A DNA stretch of 64,000 nucleotides from Undaria pinnatifida (GCA_012845835.1 JABAKD010000021.1:6169386-6233385), one strand, 5' to 3'. Counted from the first letter of the stretch, positions 24,700 through 35,649 are shown. Made by a program: numbers and translations. The notes: generated by a model from the sequence alone, not told the origin.

Positions 24700-25160
24700 C
24701 AGGTGTGTACTTCTACTTGTGTTTTGTACTGTTCCTGCCACTGCTATTGTGCTTCTGCTACTGCTGCGGCTACTGCTGCTTCTACTGCTCTAACTGCTGA
24801 GAGGCTGTGATTATAACAGAGCAGGCGACTCAAGACTGGCGATTACAAAATGTGCGAAGGTAGCGGGTCATTTTGTTTTTAAACCACAACAAGAAATTGT
24901 AAAAGTTGATAAAAAATGTCAAAAAAATAAATGCGGTGTTCCAAGCGAACTGCTTGACCCAGGGAGGCAGAATGCAACCCCTTGCCTAGTAGAACCAGGT
25001 CGGCGATCTTTAATGCGCCGAGCACCGCGGCGGAGCTCAGACGAGCCCGGGGCATGCCTTATCATGTACCCATGGCAGCCTTGCTTGCCCCGTAGCCGAA
25101 AGTGCGAGAAGATGCCCCCGGCCGCCGGAGAGCAGCGAGCCCAAAACTAACAACGATCAT
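24700..25160 (+). repeat. Dispersed repeat R3, copy 1
   Basis: It begins with a CTGCTACTGCTG-rich stretch and continues with GACCCAGG, AATGCGCCGAGC.CCGC, AGACATGC-like and GCCGGAGAGC words into ATTTTACATA. The same order is found at 35650-36125. It is not coding as far as I can see. Confidence 0.75.
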
Positions 25161-25612
25161 ATTTTACATAGATCAAAATCAGCCCAGGTCCTCCAAACGT
25201 CCGCCCTTCCGTCACCGGTTACTCGACTTACAGGATCCCCCCCCCCCCCCCCCTCCCCGCCCCCCCCCCGTTTGATCAAAATCAGCCCCCCAGGTCCTTA
25301 AAATCTCCGCCCTCCCCTCACACGTTTTTCGACTTACAGGATTCACTTGATATTAAACTGGTGCATTTTCTTCCACAGCTGTCAGATTTTGTCCCCCTCA
25401 GAAGCAGGTTTTTTAGTTTCCACGGGCAGACTGACTAACATCACCCTGTTAACCCTGATAGCTACACTGCGTTTGCAACAGTGGAGGCTATGACCTATAT
25501 CCTTAATGAGGACACACAACCCGAAATACGCGCGATCGGACATCACACACAGCTTGCAAATACGATTTTCGACAAAAAAAATGATCTCGCAGCTGGAGTG
25601 TGTTTTAGTTTA
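25160..25612 (+). repeat. Dispersed repeat R4, copy 1 (C-tract associated, conserved right tail)
   Basis: It contains GATCAAAATCAGCCC twice (once truncated before a C-run, once complete) and then TCGACTTACAG, CACAGCTGTCAGATTTTGTCC, CTAACATCACCCTGTT and GGACACACAACCCG. It ends in a damaged version of the family tail, CAGCTTGCAAATACGATTTTCG...CTCGCAGCTGGAGTG. Related long copies are at 46946-47415 and 49795-50345; tail-only copies lie at 42-44 kb, 53.2 kb and 57.3 kb. Confidence 0.8.
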
Positions 25613-26302
25613 TATATTATATATTCAAGTCTCCCCTCCGTGGAGTAGGGTGTTCCCCGCGGGGTGACGCATGCTGGCATGTCGTAGGGAGGCATGGGTT
25701 GAAACCTAAAGCCGTACAAAGGGACGGTAGAGGTCTCAGGGTTTCGGGTGATATCTACTACAGTCCACTGACGAAGGAGTAGCGACCGAGCGACAGGGGG
25801 CCTGCGCCCGACCGATCGGGTGATGGCTTGGGGCGAGTGACCAAGGTTCCCCGCCTCTGTGGGCTCAATGTCGACCACGTTCCTCTTCGCGAATGTCAGT
25901 TGCCGGTGTATACAAGGCCAGTGGAACGTGCATAGACGTGTACTCCTGGTTCAACAGGGGAATAAATAGCTGAAGATACGTCAACCAAACCCATGAATGA
26001 GTCTCATCGTGTCCGAGCAACACAAAAAAACCAGCAGCAGCACACCAAGCAGCATGTATTTCATATTGTACCGCCTTATACTGCTAGTAGTGCTGCCGTG
26101 CGCTTGAATGATACCTGCAGGTCAGAGATACGTACGTAGTACATTGATTGGTGCAACCGCAACTACGCATATGAACGCACACGCGTGTACGTATTATCCC
26201 TGGTACGTGCGTGTTGCCCGGCGCAAGAATGTGGTAGTTCTAGGTGAATGTGAAATGCTTTCGTGAACAAACATGGGCAAAATGGGAAATAAAAAAAGAA
26301 GG
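25613..26302. other. No supported gene
   Basis: Mixed sequence with a minus-strand frame of 111 codons (25543-25878) that overlaps the R4 tail. No domain was recognised. Confidence 0.5.
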
Positions 26303-26640
26303 GGCAATGGCCGAACTCGGGTACACCCGATCGACCGATAGCCGTTATCGGGTACCCCTTTAACACACAGTCCCACAACGACTCAGGACGACATCTCATG
26401 GGTCAAAACCACACCGCATCCGAAAGCAGCCGCATGTCCATCAGGTGCACCCGGTTATGGCTGAACAAGTCCTCGAAATGTACCCGACTGGCATACAAGC
26501 CTCACGATTATGGCAGGACTATTCGACCACCAGCCCACACGCACACACGCACGCGCAGCGGGCGCGAACTCGCGCCACGGCACGGGGCGGGGCATTGTTT
26601 GTTCTTTCGTCTCGGAGTTCTTTCTTCGCAGCTCTTTTTT
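26303..26640 (+). repeat. Inverted repeat, left arm (~335 bp)
   Basis: The arm starts at GGCCGAACTCGGGTACAC, includes TCGACCGATAGCCGTTATCG and a CA/GC-rich run (CACACGCACACACGCACGCG), and ends around TCTCGGAGTTCTTTC. It is about 90% identical by eye to the reverse complement of 27228-27555. The spacer between the arms is about 590 bp. Confidence 0.9.
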
Positions 26641-27227
26641 GTGGCTTGTGAGACCCCGCTCCACTCACGCCCGCGCCCTCAACCACAGCCACAGGAGTAT
26701 TGATGTGCGACAACGGCCCCCAGAAACAGCCGAGTACACAAAAAATTGGCAACACAACGCAACATGTGCGCGAATATACATGAGACTCCACACATAACAT
26801 ACATGAAGCACTGCTGTCTACAGGACTGCTGGATTTTGGCCATCGCAAAACTAATTCCCCTGTAAGAGAGGTACAATCACGAGCTGCAGAGCTATTTTCC
26901 TGAAAACGGCGTCCCTGCAGGACACCTGTTAGTGAGACCTAGGAAATCAGTTGACTCAAATAATATTATCCTCATTGATCGGGGTGTGATGTGACAGGGG
27001 GCGGCAATACATTTCTCGGGCCCGCCACTCCACGAACATATCTCCCTGTGCCATTTGCAAAAGAGCATCTGAATCATCAGCCCTTCTCGTGCCGTGTCCG
27101 TGCCCAGGTAGTCTGTGATCTATGTCTAAACCGTCTGCACAGATGCGCTTCTGTGCCTTGTGAGTAGGGGTGCTAACTGCGATTTCATGGTCCACAAAAA
27201 ACAGTTCCGGAAAAAGATTGATAAACT
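26641..27227. other. Spacer of the inverted repeat
   Basis: No domain was recognised. Minus-strand frames run from the right arm into the spacer but look like shadows of the repeat. Confidence 0.5.
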
Positions 27228-27555
27228 GCTCAGCAAAAGAGCTCCGAGACGAAAGAACAAACAATGCCCCGCATCGTGACGTTGCGCGAGTTCGCGCCCG
27301 CTGCGCGTGCGTGTGTGCGTGTGGGCTGGTGGTCGAGTAGTCCGGCCATAATCGGGTGGCTTGAATGCGAGTCGGGTACATTTCGAGGACTTGTTCAGCC
27401 ATAATCGAGTGCACCTGATGGACATTCGGCTGCATTCGGATGCGGTGTGGTTTTGACCAATGATATGTCGTCCTGAGTCGTTGTGGGACTGTGTGCTAAA
27501 GGGGTACCCGATAACGGCTATCGGTCGATCGCGTGTACCCGATTTCGGCCATTGC
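27228..27555 (-). repeat. Inverted repeat, right arm (~330 bp)
   Basis: This is the reverse complement partner of 26303-26640. A frame shared by the arms (MAEQVLEMYPT...) stays open in both but varies at all codon positions, so I do not treat it as coding. Confidence 0.9.
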
Positions 27556-27969
27556 TCAAAAACTGTTTCAAAAGCGAGCGTAGGCAAAACCTGATGCATC
27601 ACACGTACGTATCGTATTAAAGTATTTTCGGAACGAAAAACATAAATAAAATATAGAACGAACTTTGAAAAAAAACGCAATATCGCCACAACCAATGCGA
27701 AGCCTTTATTAATTACAAGCAATTGAATGTGCATCTATACACAGCACAGGAGTAGCCATATCGCCCATCAACAATGACTATGACTTCACGTCAGCGCTAG
27801 AGATTTGGTAACACACACAGGGAAAACCAACATGCCCCCCATGAGAAGCCCTTGTAAACCAACAACACACGTACGTATCGAAATGTTGTGCGTCTAGTCT
27901 AGTTATTTTTGGCGAAAATACATCAGCATCCACCAGCAGTACAATCAGAGAATTACCAAAATATATAAA

Positions 27970-28142
27970 TTTGTATTTTGCTTGGGAGTTGTATCATACT
28001 ATTGCGCACCCCCCGCTCGGAGCACGGCGGGCGGAGAGAGGGGCAGGTCTCCGGGGGTTGCTCCAACAGCAGCCCCACGCTATCGTCCATAATCCTGATT
28101 CAAGTTCCATCCTAACTGGCAATGTACAGCTTTCGACGCCAG
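27970..28142 (-). repeat. Split direct repeat B2 of the YR element
   Basis: It contains GTTGTATCAT, ATTGCGCACCCCCCGCTCGG, AGCCCCACGCTATCGTCC and TTTCGACGCCAGCC in the same order as 29683-29866, at about 85-90% identity by eye. Confidence 0.8.
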
Positions 28143-28799
28143 CCAGCCCCCACCTGAAAGACTAAAAAATAAATAAACACATATTAATGCACCATGGTAC
28201 TCGGCACAAGCACACACATGACACATGTAACGCAAATATCGTGTACTAGAGGAGTACCCATAATATACACACGATGCCAGTATACATATATATATACTTC
28301 GCGGCCAAGCCGCACTATTCCGGACAACTCTCTCTCCTGCAGTTTCAGATTAGGCTCTAATACCGAGCTAATTGTGAGACCAAACCACTGTGCCTGCTCA
28401 TTAGCATCCGTCATCACAAAACATTTGCACAGAATAGTGCAAATTCTAAACGAGGAAGAATGGACGCACCTCCACCGTGGAGACATGCGTGCATGTTCGC
28501 GACGCACGGTAAGCAAACCGACACGGCACCAACGCCTGCATCGCACAATGCAGCTTCCCGACGAAGAAAAAAAGCGCACCTCCAGCTTGGAGACGTGCGC
28601 GCGCTACTTTGATGACACGAACAGGAATCCTGATCACCGCACATGAAAAAAAAAAAAAAAAAAACGCGCAACCTACGACACCCGGGCGGCTGCATACCGC
28701 CCCCTAGGTACGTGGAGCTAACAGCAACGAACACTCTCCCGCGTTGCTGTGACCGCCTCATTCCCCCGCCACTGACACCCTCAAAACCCCGAGCGGGTG

Positions 28800-28990
28800 G
28801 GTGGGAAATCAGCTCAGCCAGTCCATCACACCTTGACCTTATCCCGCTGACGATGCTTCTTTCATCTCTGCGCGCTTCGCTTGATAGCCAGCAAAATGAC
28901 AGACTGATCTAAGGTTCCCTTTGCTATACCAGGACACGTACAAGTAACCACCCGAGTTATCTCATGGGTCAAAGTGCAGCAACCCCCTTT
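28800..28990 (-). repeat. Split direct repeat A2 of the YR element, inner part
   Basis: It matches 33325-33510 through AATCAGC.CAGCCAGT, CACACCTTGACCTT, CGCTGACGATGCTTCT, GACAGACTGATC.AAGGTTC and ACCACCCG.GTT. The rest of A2 (29618-29680) lies beyond a ~630 bp insertion. Confidence 0.75.
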
Positions 28991-29617
28991 CTTTTGTTTT
29001 CTTTTCTAGGGTTAATTTTTACGAGGCCGTAGGACAACATGTTACTTACGTCACTGATTTTGGTAGAGTTTGTACAAGAGTTCTATACCCTTCACAGGGA
29101 ACGACCCGCCGCAATTTTCTATTTTCAGGCACGGGCGTCGCAGCTGCGCTTCAACCTGTCAAATAACTCGGGAAGGAGGGGCGATCACTGATATATGTAC
29201 TGTGGTTTTTGTTCCATTGCTCTTGTTTCACTGCATGCCCGCGGGTCGTCACTGTGACATCACTCCAGACAGCAGGCGCGTTCGTCTATACTCACGATTA
29301 CCGTGCGGTGCGTACGGTGCAGGCAGCCCAACCGCTGTAGGCCGTAGCCGCGAGTTGGTTAGTTGTGGGAACGAGGGAACTCTATGCTGTAGTTGAGTGG
29401 ATACTTGCGGCCATGTGAGTTCAGTTTGCACATTGGACCTTTTCACTTGTGCGCCTTTTTCCGTATCGTGCGTTTTTAGGCAGGAAAGCGTAGTATTTCC
29501 CGGACTAATTTTGATTTCATTTGGTTTTTCGGAACTTCCCAGGGCTCCAGCACCTTTGTGTGACCACGGACCTTATAGTTTTGACAAGGGTAAATGTGAG
29601 AAAACAACAGCAACAAC

Positions 29618-29680
29618 AACAACAACCCCAAACTTATTCCGTACATACAAGAACCTTTTTTTCTCGTGCTTCGATAATAA
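29618..29680 (-). repeat. Split direct repeat A2 of the YR element, outer part
   Basis: AACCCCAAACTT.TTCCGTACA, CTCGTGC.TCGATAATAAT matches 33515-33585. It directly abuts B1 at 29683, as expected for the B1-A2 junction. Confidence 0.75.
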
Positions 29681-29682
29681 TG

Positions 29683-29866
29683 CGCTTTGTATTTTGTTTT
29701 CGAAGTTGTATCATATTATTGCGCACCCCCCGCTCGGAGCACGGGGGGCGGAGAGAGGGGTAGGCGCCCGGGGCTACTCCAACAACAGCCCCACGCTATC
29801 GTCCGTAACCCTGAGTCAAGTTCCATCCCAACTGGCAATGTCGAGCTTTCGACGCCAGCCTCCAAT
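29683..29866 (-). repeat. Split direct repeat B1 of the YR element
   Basis: It matches B2 at 27970-28142 and lies between the recombinase stop and A2. Confidence 0.8.
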
Positions 29867-30024
29867 GATGGTATTTGTCTCAGCTTACGGACGTAGTGCG
29901 TCCATGCCCTACCCCCTTTGCTGTACCTCTAGGATGCGCACGTCAAGATACAACTTCGTTCTATCTGCTTGGCACGTACCAACTTGATAAGGTTGCGTAC
30001 CAGCTGAAGTAGTTACGTCGACTT

Positions 30025-31182
30025 CTATCCCTCCAGCTTCGGAATGGGGTTAACTTGCCCCCAATCTGTACCCTGCTCCGGCTGGATCCCGTTACCCATC
30101 CCCTCCTGGGCCGTTACATCTGCTACTCGGCTGGCATCCTTTCAGTGGCTACGAACGTACGCCTTATAGGCATCAGACGCCCACCGGCCCTCCCGTTGCA
30201 ACAACTCCGGGGAGCCACTTCCTGCTGATAAGTGCGTTGCGCCCCCATTCCTAAGGGAGTGCAGGGCGTACCCATCCGCCTGGACGCCCGCCAACGCAAC
30301 CACTTCTCGCAGGGCTACCGTCGCTAGTTACTTCGTCTACATGGACCATCTGCCACCACCTCTTCCATACGCCACAAGGGGAGCCTACGAGGGCTAAAAC
30401 AAATAACAAGACATCAATTCGAGCATAAGATCTACATCACCGCCACCAGCCCCCACAGGCCTCACTGAACCCGCCCGAACGCGCGAAATAACCACCCCTT
30501 TGCGCAACTTGTTGCCCTTAGACCCACAAAATCGAACATCGACGCGGTCGGCTCTCAACCGTTGCGCCACCCCCAACTGTACCCGACCGCAAAAGAAAGC
30601 CACCTCTGCCCGCCGTAAACAATACGTTTCGTGGATGCGCGACCGGGTTTCCGCGATCATTTCGGACGCGCGGGTCAAAAATCATAACGACGCATACAAC
30701 GCAAGCCACAACACGCGCCCCCTGTTCCGCCAAGCAGGGATCAAAGGTTCGCCAGCAAGCAACATAGCTCACGACACGCGCCGACGCACGGTCGCCTTAT
30801 TACCCACTTTGGCATGCGAGCGCGCCGCACCTTTGAGGTCGCTCGCGATGACGGGGTGAGTTGTGTCGAGCTCGAAACCGTGTGTAATGCAATGAAAAAA
30901 CTTGATGGCCGACCAATGGCTTTTGATGGTCGCCGACCGCAGTTTCTTGGTAGCAAACGAGTATGCTACGTGTTCGAACAAATGCCACATGTTGGTCATA
31001 TCGTCAATGCCGCGATCAAGAAAGACGGGAACACCACAAAGTACCCGAAAGTCTACCCATGCTCCGAAATGACCCAAAGAAACTCGTTCAGTCGAGGCCG
31101 CAACGGCGTGTCGCATGAGTCCGACGCCAACACTGAAGAACATAGAGAAATGCCGATGGGGCCCAGTTCCCAAACCTGCCAC
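30025..31182 (-). pseudogene. DIRS-type tyrosine recombinase, one frame with seven in-frame stops
   Basis: On the minus strand a single frame runs from the Met at 31182 to a TAG at 30025-30027. The N-terminal SAM-like part contains ATIKSHWSAIKFFH and LKGAARSHAKVG. It then reads VRRRVS-stop-AMLLAGEPLIPAW, LWLALYASL-stop-FLTRASEMIAE (first catalytic Arg), HETYCLRRAEVAFF and VDVRFCGSKGNKLR. After further stops come APLVAYGRGGGRW, ALHSLRNGGATHL (His-x-x-Arg) and WASDAYKAYVRSH with the nucleophile Tyr. The stops are TGA, TGA, TAG, TAG, TAG, TAA and TGA. No frameshift is needed anywhere. The enzyme would circularise and integrate the element's DNA. It is clearly a pseudogene despite the preserved catalytic residues. 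Confidence 0.88.
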
Positions 31183-31861
31183 GGGATATGACGAACGATG
31201 TGAGGATGAATATGTGGGGCAATGCGATCGGATACGACAGCGGACGTAAACAATTTAACACTGCCGGCACAGGCACGCAAACGAGACGACCCCGCGCTGG
31301 CAACCACATCGAGATTCGCGGAACCTGTTGATGATACCGACCGCATTACGCCTCAACCACCGAATGCAACTGTGCGTGCGCGCGCTTGCCGTCGGTCGAG
31401 CCGTGTCCGCACCCCCAGTCAACCTCTGAACGTCGCAAACGTTCGCTATGGCTGACTGTGTCTCCGCGCGCGACCGATGAGCCTGTTCCTACAATGCGCG
31501 CCGAATCTAACGTACACGCACGTGCGCGCTCCCCATGGTCACCTCTATTCCCGAATATGACGGATCCCGGAGCAACCGGTAGACGCTCTCGCCCAACGCC
31601 GCCTTCGCTCGCCAGCGCCTCCAACGCACGCCCCCACAACTTGCCCGTGACTCTGCCGGCTGCTGGTACGGTCGGCGTTCCGCCAACGCCGACCGTCGAC
31701 GCAACCCCCCCACCAACCGCCAACGCCGCCGCCGCGCCCCCCGAGGCTGGACCCAACACGCGGCCGCCACTCTCAATTGTTGACGCAGCCGCTACCTCCA
31801 TCGCCGGCGCCGCAGCTGCGCCCGCAAAGGCTGGCCCCACCTGGCGGCAGGGTCCGTGTCT
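31183..31861 (-). other. Ala/Gly-rich region between gag-like ORF and recombinase
   Basis: Minus-strand frames (for example 31346-31840) encode Ala-, Gly- and Val-rich low-complexity sequence. The last part before the recombinase may be its N-terminal extension in a shifted frame. No reverse transcriptase, RNase H or methyltransferase motif is visible. Confidence 0.5.
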
Positions 31862-33205
31862 TCATCCAGACCCAGAACAAGCGCTTCTACCCCCCTCGCC
31901 CCCCCTGTTGGCCCCCGCGGGGAGGACCGGCCGCACCGATAACGCCCGCGACCCTTCGCCCGCCGCCGCCACGCTTCCATCGCCTTCCACCCTGAGTGTG
32001 GGTGGAGATGGCGATGATGCCGAGGACGCGGGGGCCTCGTTCCGGAACTTACACGGAGACCAGTTGAATTTACCGGTGCGCGCGAACATCGGGCAAGCCT
32101 GGGGGAGACTCGAATTGGCCTTTCCCTTGGACCCGGGCGACCCAGCGGGGGGACCGGTTGCCTTCCGCTTGGTGCGCCTGTCTGCGCCGGAACCGATGCT
32201 GCTGAGTACGAGCCGGATAACCTCCCCCCGGCCGCGGCAAAATTCGAGATTGCGTACGAAGGCGAGCATGGGTCGGGGGTCGAACGTCGTGCCAGCTGGG
32301 GGAGGGAAAATAGCAGGGGAAGGCCGTTGCACAGCACGCATGAGCTCACTCACCCACAAAGCGATGTTGCGGTTAACCATATCACATACCACTGTATGCG
32401 CGTCTGGGACGGACAGCATACTGTAGTTGCTAAAGGTGTGCGCACGCAAGCCCATGACCGCCACCATGAACGGGTCGCCGAGGGCGTTGACGCGAGCCAG
32501 ACAGGGGAGATCGTCTGCGTCCGCGGGCTAGACACCCACAGGAAGATTCGAAACGACGGCCAATCTCAACATGTCGAGACGGTCGGCGACCATAAGGGAG
32601 CGCCGGATGGGCCCGTCTACGCGGGGCCCATAAGCCCCGACGTCAAATGAACTGAACGACCAAAGCTGGGACGCAACGTTAGCGGTCATGTGCATAGACT
32701 CCCCCACAAACAACTGCAGGTCAGCGGGAGAGTCCCCGAGTATCGGGGGGATACACCCACCAAATATCCACAGCTTCCTGGCTGTGTTGACCTTGTTCCA
32801 AGTGGTCATTGCAGTAGCGAGTTTTGCTTTTTGGCGCTGCCGTTCCTGAGCGTCGCCGTCGGACCGGGAGGCTACCCGACAAGAGTTGTTTTCCATGAAC
32901 TGTCGAACCATGATGTCTAGATTAGCTACCTGATCAGTACAGGCAGCCGCAGGTTCGCGGGAGGCAGAGGCGATTGCCGATAACTCATCAAAATTGTCGT
33001 CGAGGCGCTTATGGACCCGCGCGAATTCAACTTCAACCTGTCGGGCCCACGTGGCCCAGTCATCCGAAGGCAAGGCCGCACCGACCGCTGGCGCCGCGGA
33101 AAAGGACCCCGAGCCCGCGAGAGCTGCGGCGGCCCGGGCACCCAGAGTATCCTCCGCCTCAGCGCTGGCGGCAAGAGGGGCCGCGGCACCCGGCGAATCA
33201 CCCAT
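31862..33205 (-). pseudogene. Gag-like ORF of the YR element, one in-frame TAG
   Basis: The frame starts at an ATG at 33203-33205 (MGDSPGAAAP) and runs to a stop at 31862-31864, broken only by a TAG at 32528-32530. The first ~90 residues are Ala-rich, followed by a helical stretch (WARQVEVEFARVHKRLDDNF). The second half contains TGKFNWSPCKFRN, which resembles the FN...C.FRH signature of Gag-like proteins in DIRS elements, although the usual downstream Cys/His pair is not complete. A Ser/Pro/Gly-rich tail follows. The frame may extend upstream of the chosen Met without a stop to 33367; I chose 33205 because the upstream residues are Cys/Arg-rich and unlike a Gag start. Confidence 0.65.
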
Positions 33206-33324
33206 TGTCAAAGAGACAGCCCGCAGCGCTCCCCACAGCAGTAGTCCCAGCAAATTATCACCACGGCAGTCACCACGGCAGTCCCAGCGGATTCTCGCAC
33301 AGGAGCAGTCGCAGCAAAGCAAAT

Positions 33325-33590
33325 CAGCCAGTCTACCACACCTTGAATCAGCCAGTGTATCACACATTGACCTTGTCTCGCTGACGATGCTTCTCTCTTC
33401 TGTGCGTGCTTCGCTTGCTAGTCAGCAAGAAGACAGACTGATCCAAGGTTCACTTCGCCATACTAGGACAAGTACAAGCAACCACCCGCGTTGATCTCAT
33501 TGGTCAACATGCAGTAACCCCAAACTTCTTCCGTACACACAAAACCCTTATTTGCTCGTGCCTCGATAATAATACGCGAATTGTTACCGT
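33325..33590 (-). repeat. Split direct repeat A1 of the YR element
   Basis: This is the complete A repeat just upstream (minus strand) of the gag-like ORF. Near its gag-proximal edge the word AATCAGCCAGT...CACA..TTG is itself duplicated. Confidence 0.75.
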
Positions 33591-33790
33591 TTTCCATTTT
33601 TTTTTTCAAGACCGTATGTCTACAGCCATGAATATCAACAGTTCATTATACTTCTGCGCAACGAGAAGAGTTGCAGTATTCAAATTTCGTTTCTCGTGCA
33701 GCTTCTAAATACATGGAAAAATAAAGACCGTTGGCTTATTACCGCGAGTAAATAACCGTCAGTATACATCTAGACAGAGAGGTGCATAAT

Positions 33791-33968
33791 CCTCGTGCTC
33801 GTGCTCGTATGCTCGTGCTCGTATGCTCGTGCTCGTGAGCACGAGCACTTGAGCACGATGAGAACGCCGAGCGCTCGAGCAATCTAGCACGTGCTCGAGC
33901 GCGACTAGCACGTGAACACGAGCAATCGAGCACGGTGAACACTGGAGCACTCGAGCAATGGAGCACTC
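33791..33968. repeat. GTGCTC / GAGCAC repeat that reverses direction
   Basis: The left half is (CTCGTG)n with CTCGTATG variants and the right half is a looser GAGCAC/GAGCAA series. The switch is at GCTCGTGAGCACGAGC (about 33831-33847), so the sequence can fold back on itself. Confidence 0.9.
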
Positions 33969-34239
33969 ACCAACACTCCAGATCTTCACATGTACGTGAT
34001 TATATAGACCGCTTAGATATTGAAATGAATACCAAACCATAAAATACTTCCGGTACAAGTGTTCTTTGTTGTGCTCAAAGCAACAGTTAGGTCCCCAGCT
34101 CGCTCCGCCCTCGTTCGGCCGATACGCGCCAAACCTCGACGAACCTCGGCAGTCCCGACCTCTCTGACGCGAGGAGGCTCATCCCCTCCTGGGTGTTTGA
34201 CCTAGGCCGAGGCCACCAGAACTGTGGTCACGGCTTCGG

Positions 34240-35025
34240 GGAAGCTGCACCTATTAAAAAAAATACGATTCAAACTTTCTACAATATACCTGGTACAAGG
34301 TTACTGTTCGGGATGCGGTAAACATTATATCCCGGGGGCGTCGCAAGGCGAAAAGAGAGACACCGGTAACACACGTATGCATATTTTTCCACCTATAATG
34401 CTCCTTGGCGTATTCACATATATAAACCCCACTGCTCTCTTTTTACAGGAAACTTGTGGCATGAGCTAGTGCATGGCTACAAAGAAGATGTAGTACTCAG
34501 CGGGAACAGTGTGATGGTGGGTGCACGTTGTACTGAGTTACCTGCAAACGAATTATTAGTGGTCAGGGGAATCATGCTGTGTACCGTACGTGGAATAGTG
34601 GTCGTTGCTATATAGTATGCCACATGTGTTTGCACTTGGTGATAATAATAATGGATGGGGTTGACCAGTCAATGACAGTCGCTCTAGGAAGTGATGAAAT
34701 ATTTTCTAATTGATTGGCGGCAACAATTTCGGTTGTGCGGCGTACGTAGTGGTATCTTCCATGAGTTGGAGGTAGAGTTCAACGCGTTGGAACTGTTGTG
34801 TTTAAGGGTAACCAAAACTTTGATGTATTCCTCGTTTATCCCCGTAGAAAATAGAGCGAGATAGACAGCGTTCCCGCCTGAACCCGCCACTGCTTGGTGC
34901 ATGTCGTCGGAATGTATGTGTGTAGTCTATGATATGTGTGTACGATAAGAGCAATAGACATAGATAGGAACGATCCACCCAGCCAATCGGATGACGTCCT
35001 GGGCGCGTGGCGAACGCTGAAGAAG
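34240..35025 (-). repeat. Dispersed repeat R1, copy 2 (~0.78 kb)
   Basis: Inverted partner of 13835-14560. It is slightly longer because of indels. No conserved open frame was found. Confidence 0.8.
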
Positions 35026-35649
35026 AACTTAAAAGTAGCCGATTTTGGCCGCTACAGCACCGTGTACATACCTGTGTTTGGCTTCGCTAATAAGGAGTTA
35101 TATATCCTTGAACCCTGCCCATGGTTGCACTCTGTCCCAAAAAGATATTTGGCCTGGTCTAGACTCGCGTGAATGCTGCGCTCGCGATGCCTGCCTCCTC
35201 CGCTGCGCTCGGCGCCATTTTCCGAGTTTCTCCGTTCAATGTTCTAGGGAGCCCCGTCTCCCGCGCTGGTTGATGCAAATCGTGCCCTGTGGCTCTCGTT
35301 CCAGCACTTTGTTGCTCCCGGCCTCTACCTCCCAGCCTCTTCCTGTTGGCATCCGCTCTATCCGGGAAAATAATACCGCGACATGTCATTTTGCTCAAGA
35401 ACAAACGTTGCATACATTCGGACCCGTCTAGTTGAACCGCACGAGAAAAATAAAAACGCAACGGGTCAACCACGCTCGAGAACAATATACACACCGGGTA
35501 AGCCACGCCCACAGACGCTTTCGCTTCTGCGTCGATAAGCGGCCGCTGCCGCGGCAGGAGCGAGAATGACGGTTTACACTTGCCTGCACTCATGCTCACG
35601 CACCTACGTAGACATCGGGGGCCGAAACGGCCGAGGGCGGCGCGCCCCT
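35026..35649. other. No supported gene
   Basis: A minus-strand frame of 146 codons (35159-35599) and a plus frame of 128 codons (35045-35431) overlap. Neither has a recognisable domain. Confidence 0.5.

Larger units (their letters stand above)
27970..33590 (-). mobile_element. DIRS-order (tyrosine recombinase) retroelement with split direct repeats; reverse transcriptase not found
   Basis: Read on the minus strand the order is A1 (33590-33325), gag-like ORF (33205-31862), tyrosine recombinase (31182-30025), B1 (29866-29683), A2 (29680-29618 plus 28990-28800) and B2 (28142-27970). A1 matches A2 and B1 matches B2. This A1-ORFs-B1-A2-B2 arrangement is known for PAT/Ngaro-type YR retrotransposons. 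A2 is split by about 630 bp, and about 660 bp separates A2 from B2; these look like later insertions. Only ~0.7 kb lies between gag and the recombinase, and it has no reverse transcriptase or RNase H motif, so the element is internally deleted or non-autonomous. Confidence 0.75.

Noticed and set aside
26956-27435. 159-codon minus frame MAEQVLEMYPT... shared by both inverted repeat arms
   Set aside because: Similarity is explained by the inverted repeat; the differences are not concentrated at synonymous sites.
30025-31182. Reassigned UGA (for example as Trp) to explain TGA stops in the recombinase
   Set aside because: TAG and TAA stops occur in the same frame, and the TGA positions do not all fit one amino acid.
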